From: Isotricha intestinalis
Taxonomy: Eukaryota > Ciliophora > Litostomatea > Vestibuliferida > Isotrichidae
Assembly (NCBI GenBank): GCA_023807065.1
Contig: JAJJLU010001003.1
Location: 1-12,172 of the forward strand
Reading direction: 5' to 3'
DNA: 12,172 nucleotides
Made by a program: the position numbers and the translations under genes. This document shows positions 6,863-12,172 of this stretch, one piece after another. How positions within the stretch are numbered: the stretch's first letter is position 1; each line of letters starts with the position of its first letter. Below the pieces are notes generated by a model that was given only the letters and a program-made list of their open reading frames with translations, was not told the DNA's origin and ran no database searches.

Positions 6863-9800
6863 GAATATGAAGAAGAAGTAGAATATGAAGAAGAAGAATA
6901 TGAAGAAAAAGTAAAATATGAAGAAGTAGAATATGAAGAAGAAGTAGAATATGAAGAAGTAGAATATGAAGAAAAAGTAGAATATGAAGAAGTAGAATAT
7001 GAAGAAAAAGTAGAATATGAAGAAGTAGAATATGAAGAAGAAGTAAAATATGAAGAAGTAGAATATGAAGAAGAAGTAAAATATGAAGAAGTAGAACATG
7101 AAGAAAAAGTAGAATATGAAGAAGTAGAACATGAAGAAAAAGTAGAATATGAAGAAAAAGAACATGAAGAAAAAGTAGAGCATGAAAAAGAAGTTGTATA
7201 TGAAGAAGAAGAAGAACATAAAGAAGAAGAAACTAAAGAAGAAAAAAAAGTAGAAGAAGAAGAAGTCGAAGTATTTGTACTTGAATGTTCAGAAGATTAT
7301 GGATTAGAATTTGCATCAAGTAGAAATTGTGTTAAATGTTCAGATATAGGTAAATTTGTAAAAAATGGACTCTGTAAAACTTGTGATGAAATAAATGAAC
7401 CTTGGTGTAGAGCACCTACATATTATAGTGAAGATATAAAAGTTTCATCATGTAATTTATATAATTGTGAAAATGGTGGTGTTTGTTATATGAAAAATTT
7501 GGATGCTTATTGTGCGTGTCCAGAAGGTTATTATGGTTTAAGATGTGAATTAAATTTAGAAGTTGCTGGTTCAAGAGCTAAAAATTTAGTTGATGAATTT
7601 TTAAGTCCTAAAGAAAGTGGAAGAATTTTTTATACTGAAGATGGTGATTTATTATATGATTTAAATAATGAAAGAAATATAAAAGGAATTAAACAAATAT
7701 CTAATTTAATTAAAGAACCTGCTATTGCTCAACAAGTTGGAAGAAAAAAAATGAAAAAATTATTCAATTCAGTTGGTACTATGATTATGAAAATGGTTGA
7801 TGGAGTTGTTGATTTAAATTCTAATATTTTAGAATTATTTGATTTAGCTACTAATTTAGTTTCTAGTAATTTACAAATGAGAGGTTTATTAAGAAATTTA
7901 GATGAAGGAGAAAATAATTTAGATGAGCAAGAAGAAGAAATTAAATTAGTCGAAGAAGAAGAAATTGAAAATTTAAAAGATTTATTAAATAAAGCAAGAC
8001 TTATGTATAAATTAATTACTTTTAAAGATATTGAAAATGGTGATTTTTCTAAAGAAAATGCAACTGCAGATTATTCTAAATCAAGAACAATTTATTATCA
8101 AAGATGGTATAATAATGAAAAAAGTAATAAAAAAATATTTGAAGGAATTAAAGGAAATGATGAATTATTAACAATTGATTTTTCAACATGTACAGCAAAA
8201 GAAACTGAAATTATATATATTACTGTTTCTTTATCTTCTAATATTAGAAAAGTTCTAGAAAATTATGAAGATGAAAATAATACAATTATTAATTCATTTA
8301 CTGATGCTTATGATATAACTACAGGAGTATCTAATGCTAAAAATTATTATTTAAGTAATTGTACTAATTTAACTGCTTATTTACCTGTTGATTATAAAGA
8401 AATTGATGTTGAAAAATATAAATTATATAAACAAGCTAATATTGATATATTTAAAGAAGATGATAAAGCTTTTTGTCAATCTTGTTATATTACCAATGGA
8501 TTAAAATATGATTTAACTCAAAAATTCAGAAAAAAAGAAGTTTATGATAATAAAACTATTGTTAGTAATGATTGTGAATATATTGAAATTGATACTGAAT
8601 ACGATAAAGTTAAAATGTATTGTAAATATAAAGATAGTTTTAATTATTTATATAAAGTTATTGAAAATCATTTAGATGAAAAAACATTAAATAAAGTAGA
8701 TAATTTACCAATGAAATGTCCATCTTATGTAGAAAACATACAAAAAAATATAGGATTTTGGATGTATTTTGTTTTAACTATTCTTATTTTTGGAGGAATA
8801 ATTTACTCTTCAAAACATTATTATGAAACTTATATTACAAAAATAAAAATAACAGATATTAGTGAAACAGATTATCCAATTTATAAAAATCAAAAAAATC
8901 AAGCAGAAAAACTACAAGAAAAAATATATAATAAAAATGTTATCATTAGAAATGAAAAACCAAATGAAGTTAAAGAAGAAGAGGAAGATAAAGAAGTGAT
9001 TGAAAATATAATAATTAAGAAAGGAATTGTAGAAAATAATATTATAGAAAATAAAGAAGAAAATATAGATAAAAACAAAGAAGAAAGCAGCGAAAAATCA
9101 ATCGAAAAAGAGAATGAAAGTAATGAAAGTAGTTTAAGTGAAGTTGATAATAATATAAATGACAATAATAATAATTCAAAAGATCATCCATTTGATAATT
9201 TCTTTGAACCTGAAGAAAATATTAATGAAATTAAAGAAGAAGTAAAAAGTGTAAATACACATAATATCATAGAAGAAGAACCAAAAGAAGAATATATAAG
9301 TGGAATAATTTTAGAAAAAGAAAATGAAGAACCTTTCATTACAATTTTATTAAGAAATTTATTTGATTATTATCCTTTATTCACATTTTGGAATAAATCT
9401 ATTTATACTCATTTATTCATTAATATTTCCTTCTTTGCATTTAATATTGTTTTAATATTTGGATTTAATTCACTTTTTTATGATGAAAATATAATTGAAA
9501 AAAGAATTAAACATATTAATAGAGATTCATTTATTTATTCTTTAAGTAAAGAAAATATAAAAATGATATTATCTCTTATTTCATCAATGATTGTAATGTT
9601 AATTTTAAGAGCAATTATTCTTATTCCCAGATTACAAAATAAAAAACTATTTGAATTTATGGATTCACATAATGAAATAGAAAATATTAAAAAAGAAAAT
9701 GAAGTTTTAAAAGGATTCTTTATAAGAAGATTTATAACATGTTTAATTATGCTTATTTTCACAGTTTTCTTATTTTATTATATTGTTGTATTTTGTTCAT

Positions 9801-9967
9801 TATATAAACATACTCAACTTAATTGGTGTTTTTCTGGAGTTTGGTGCTTATTAATTGAATGGATTATTTTAGCTCCTCTTTATATTTTAATTATTTCTAT
9901 TGTGGAAAAAAAAGGAAGATCACAAAAAATAAGTTCTTATTATATGAAACAATTATTCTTCTTTTAA
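6356..9967 (+). CDS. Large EGF-like, five-pass membrane protein with acidic repeats
   Basis: The 1203-residue single-exon protein ends at TAA. A signal peptide (about 1-28, hydrophobic LALLFLLITLFSF) directs it to the secretory path. A Lys-rich stretch leads into 22 consecutive Glu (147-168) and a long V-E-Y-E-E repeat (169 to about 285). A Cys-rich part begins at Cys311, followed by a perfect EGF-like domain, Cys366-Cys397, with spacing C-x4-C-x5-C-x8-C-x1-C-x8-C. A large ectodomain follows, with N-glycosylation sequons. Membrane segment 1 is at about 799-818, followed by an acidic cytoplasmic linker to about 1010. Segments 2-5 lie near 1020-1040, 1068-1090, 1126-1148 and 1162-1183. The FNSLFYDENIIEKR stretch after segment 2, then SLSKENIKMILSLISSMIV, resembles the C-terminal multi-pass region of many protist EGF-type surface proteins, with a loose likeness to polycystin-1. 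I infer a receptor- or adhesion-like plasma membrane protein; the ligand is unknown. Confidence 0.93.
6794..6859 (+). repeat. (GAA)22 microsatellite encoding poly-Glu
   Basis: Twenty-two uninterrupted GAA codons encode Glu147-168 of the surface protein. The absence of GAG or other interruptions marks a repeat prone to slippage. Pure GAA/TTC tracts are known to form triplexes. Length variation between copies of this chromosome is likely. Confidence 0.97.
6860..7210 (+). repeat. Acidic tandem repeat, 33-base unit (VEYEE / VEYEEK)
   Basis: Alternating five- and six-residue units, VEYEE and VEYEEK (K sometimes E; Y becomes H toward the end), form an 11-residue period repeated roughly eight to ten times. 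At DNA level the unit is about 33 bases and still nearly identical in the centre, with drift at both ends, as expected for expansion by unequal exchange. The product is a very acidic, probably extended or helical spacer between the N-terminal part and the EGF-like region. Confidence 0.9.
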
Positions 9968-11334
9968 AATTAATATTATTATTTATGAATTCAATTAGTT
10001 AAACAAAAGAATATTTTATATTTTTTTTTTTTAAAATTTTTAAAAATGTTGACTCTATATCCTGAATCATTTGCAAATATTTATTTTAAATGATTGAAAA
10101 AAAAATTAATAATTGTTTTCTTTTTAAATTATTATTCTATTTCAGGTTTAAAAGAAAAATTACATAATATTTTTAAATACATTATTTAATATCCCAAAAT
10201 CTTTAAAATAATTTTTAGGCAATTTGATTATATATTATTATATATAAAACAAAAATTAATTTTGAAAATCATATATAATTCATAAAAAATTCTTATAAGA
10301 AAAGATTTCTTTTTTTCATCTAAATGATTATTGGATTTTTAAATTTCTTAAAAATATTTTTATATAATATTTGTTAATAATAACTTAAATTTTTTTATAT
10401 TAAAACATGAGACAAAACAATATAAAGAGTAATGATATAGATATTATCCTTTAAACTAAAATTATAATCTAGGTTTTTTTAGTGTTTTTTAAATGCTCAA
10501 TTTTTTTTTCCAGATTATAAATAATAAATTTGAAAAAACAATTGAAGGTGTTTTTTTTTTGAATATTATTTTTTTCATTTTTAATTTCATTCTTTATGAC
10601 TTTTAATAATGAATAATCTACTATTTTTAATGAAATATTTTCGATATAATTAGTTTAATTTTTTCAAATTCAATATTAATTAAATCAGAAACACAATAAT
10701 CACTAATAAAAAAGTATAATTTTCATATATTTACATTCTTCTAAATTTTTGAGTTAAGTAGTATAAAAAGATTTCCAAAAAGTTTCATCATTTAGATTAT
10801 ATATATTAATATGTTATTTCATATAATTGATATTTTTCAATATTATTTTATTTTTAAATCAATCCATTTTTTATTTTAAATTCTTTTTTATTTTAATTAA
10901 ATATTTATCTATCAATCATTTGAGAAAAAAAAATTTTTATTAATTGTAGTGAAATAAAATTTTATAAATTGATGATATAAATAATTATTAACCAATTTTA
11001 AATTTAATTTCTATATTTTATATATAATAATTTTAATAACTTATTTTAAAATAATAATATAATTATTCACAAATTTTATAATTGATTTTAATTAAATTAT
11101 TCACCAATTGATATTGATAACAAATATTATAAACATACATTTTTTTTTTTATTTTGTTACTTATTCATAATATATAATCTATTATTATAAATATCTCTAT
11201 TATTTAAACAGAAATAATTAAACATTGATTTGTAAATTTCAATAGGAGTTTAAATTTTGTATTTAATGAGAATTAAGAATGAATTTATTGATTTTATTAG
11301 TTACTTTTTATGTCATAAATTTTATTTTTTTTAA
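9968..11334. other. Long AT-rich spacer without a recognisable gene
   Basis: About 1.37 kb of A/T runs has stops in all frames. Small coding-like scraps occur, for example a 15-codon frame near 10047 (MLTLYPESFANIYFK) and one at 10407 (MRQNNIKSNDIDIIL), the latter followed by an intron-like GT-to-CCAG stretch near 10477. None can be joined into a gene. They may be remnants of older decayed genes or chance. Confidence 0.5.
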
Positions 11335-11906
11335 TTTTGTTTAATATATATATTACTAAAAACAAAATTTATTAAATCAAAAAATGATTTTTTTAACACA
11401 AAAAAAGAAGAAGTGATTATATTGAATCTGGGATTTTTTAGATGAAGAATGCCAAAAAAATATTTAATTGAGTCAGAAAAAAAATTTAAAAAATAAATTG
11501 AAAATAGAATTTGAAGACTATAAATCATATATAGATTTATTAAAGAAATAAAAAAATGAAAAAATAAAAAGAGATGTTTAGATATATTTATAGAAAAGAA
11601 TGAATTGGAAAAGAACAACGAAAAAGCAATTAATTCTGTACTCATAGTGAAAGAAACATTTTATTTTTATATAATAAAATTATATAATAAAGATAATAAA
11701 AGGGTTAAACAAGAAATGATTTTTAAAAAACTTATGTTTTGATAAATTTCTAAATAAGACTAATTGAATATATGATTAATATACTAAATGATTTGTATGA
11801 CATAAAGAAACTTTTAAAATCTTTGATTGTGTTTGTAAAGGAATCAAGGATAATCAATTTATTAAAATTGAATAGAATAAAATACAATATAATAAAGACA
11901 ATAACT
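11335..11906 (+). pseudogene. Decayed protein gene, unknown family
   Basis: Coding-like pieces follow one another on the plus strand in shifting frames. They are 11335-11442 (36 codons, contains KKEEVIILNLGFFR), 11468-11548 (27 codons, KLKIEFEDYKSYIDLLKK), 11560-11739 (60 codons, DIFIEKNELEKNNEKAINSV) and 11754-11906 (51 codons, LIEYMINILNDLYDIKKLLK). They are split by TGA (11443), TAA (11549), TGA (11740) and TAG (11907), with at least two frame changes. The protein would be helical and Lys/Glu-rich, about 190 residues or more. No family was recognised and no intact start was seen. An opposite-strand open frame of 104 codons over the same bases is only its shadow. A multi-intron gene is less likely because the breaks lack GT-AG pairs in the right places. 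Confidence 0.5.
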
Positions 11907-12039
11907 TAGTTAGTGAGTGAGTTATTTTAAAGTCCGGAAAGTCGGCTCATATTTAATATTAATTAAATAAAAAAAAGAATAATAATAAACCCAAGAATCT
12001 TACTCATATTTATATTCCCCAAATATTACAAGTATCATC

Positions 12040-12171
12040 TTATTCATCTTTCTTATTATATTCTCCAAATTTAATTACTAATTCTCGAATAAATATTTTA
12101 ATTTCTCTAATTCCTTTATTATCCTTTTTCTTTTCTTCTTTCTTTCCTGAATAATTCTTAGAATAATAAAA
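12040..12171 (-). CDS. Partial reading frame at the window edge (C-terminal end)
   Basis: A minus-strand frame enters from the right edge and runs 43 codons to a TAA at 12040-12042. The product is charged (GIREIKIFIRELVIKFGEYN). An alternative 3' end exists: a possible 40-base GT-AG intron starting in the VIKFGEYN stretch would skip the TAA and give a different tail, ending in another TAA. The sequence after the first TAA still looks coding (DDTCNIWGI), so this could also be an eroded gene. The start and most of the gene lie outside the window. No family was recognised. Confidence 0.35.
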   Translation of the reverse strand, partial: FYYSKNYSGKKEEKKKDNKGIREIKIFIRELVIKFGEYNKKDE

Positions 12172-12172
12172 A

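Noticed and set aside
6782..7219. 145-codon minus-strand frame of almost pure Phe, Tyr and Ile
   Set aside because: It is the reverse of the GAA-rich acidic repeat; TTC/TTT codons follow automatically and the product is implausible.
11331..11645. 104-codon minus-strand open frame
   Set aside because: It is antisense to a plus-strand run with much better coding character; Phe/Leu/Ser-rich as expected of a shadow.

Overview
The window looks like one end of a ciliate macronuclear chromosome. It opens with a C-rich 7-base telomere repeat, CCCCAAT, in the orientation expected for a left-hand end. The DNA is extremely AT-rich, with ATG starts in A-rich leaders. One gene has a 26-base intron, a size typical of ciliates. 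The intact genes all end in TAA and contain no in-frame TAA or TAG, so here UAA is a stop and not glutamine as in Tetrahymena or Paramecium. From memory, unchecked, this combination (CCCCAAT telomere, near-standard code, very low GC) fits litostome ciliates such as rumen entodiniomorphs. The right end shows no telomere, so the window stops inside the chromosome.

Layout. 1-34: telomere. About 95-433 (-): a reading frame broken by two TAA codons, ending about 60 bases from the telomere. 561-965 (+): a 134-residue protein with a C-terminal CaaX prenylation motif. 1161-2675 (+): a 504-residue protein of an alpha/beta-hydrolase (PHB-depolymerase/esterase-like) family with an N-terminal myristoylation/palmitoylation signal; the catalytic Ser and probably the His are replaced. 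3173-3882 (+): a two-exon AP2-domain gene whose true start is recovered only by splicing the tiny intron. 4260-4430: a compositional island with either a 56-codon ORF or a structured RNA. 4386-5193 (-): a decayed gene with HAT-repeat-like stretches. 5206-5955 (-): an intact 249-residue protein of unknown function. 6356-9967 (+): a 1203-residue surface protein with a signal peptide, a (GAA)22 poly-Glu run, an acidic tandem repeat, an EGF-like domain and five membrane segments. 11335-11906 (+): another decayed gene. 12040-12171 (-): the end of a reading frame that runs off the window.

The intact genes do not form an obvious pathway. Three of the five are predicted to be at membranes: one prenylated, one acylated, one multi-pass receptor-like. 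Between them lie at least three eroded coding stretches, so this is a subtelomeric region with much gene decay. No tRNA, rRNA, CRISPR array or intact transposon was seen. Everything rests on reading the sequence by eye; family assignments come from remembered motifs, not searches.
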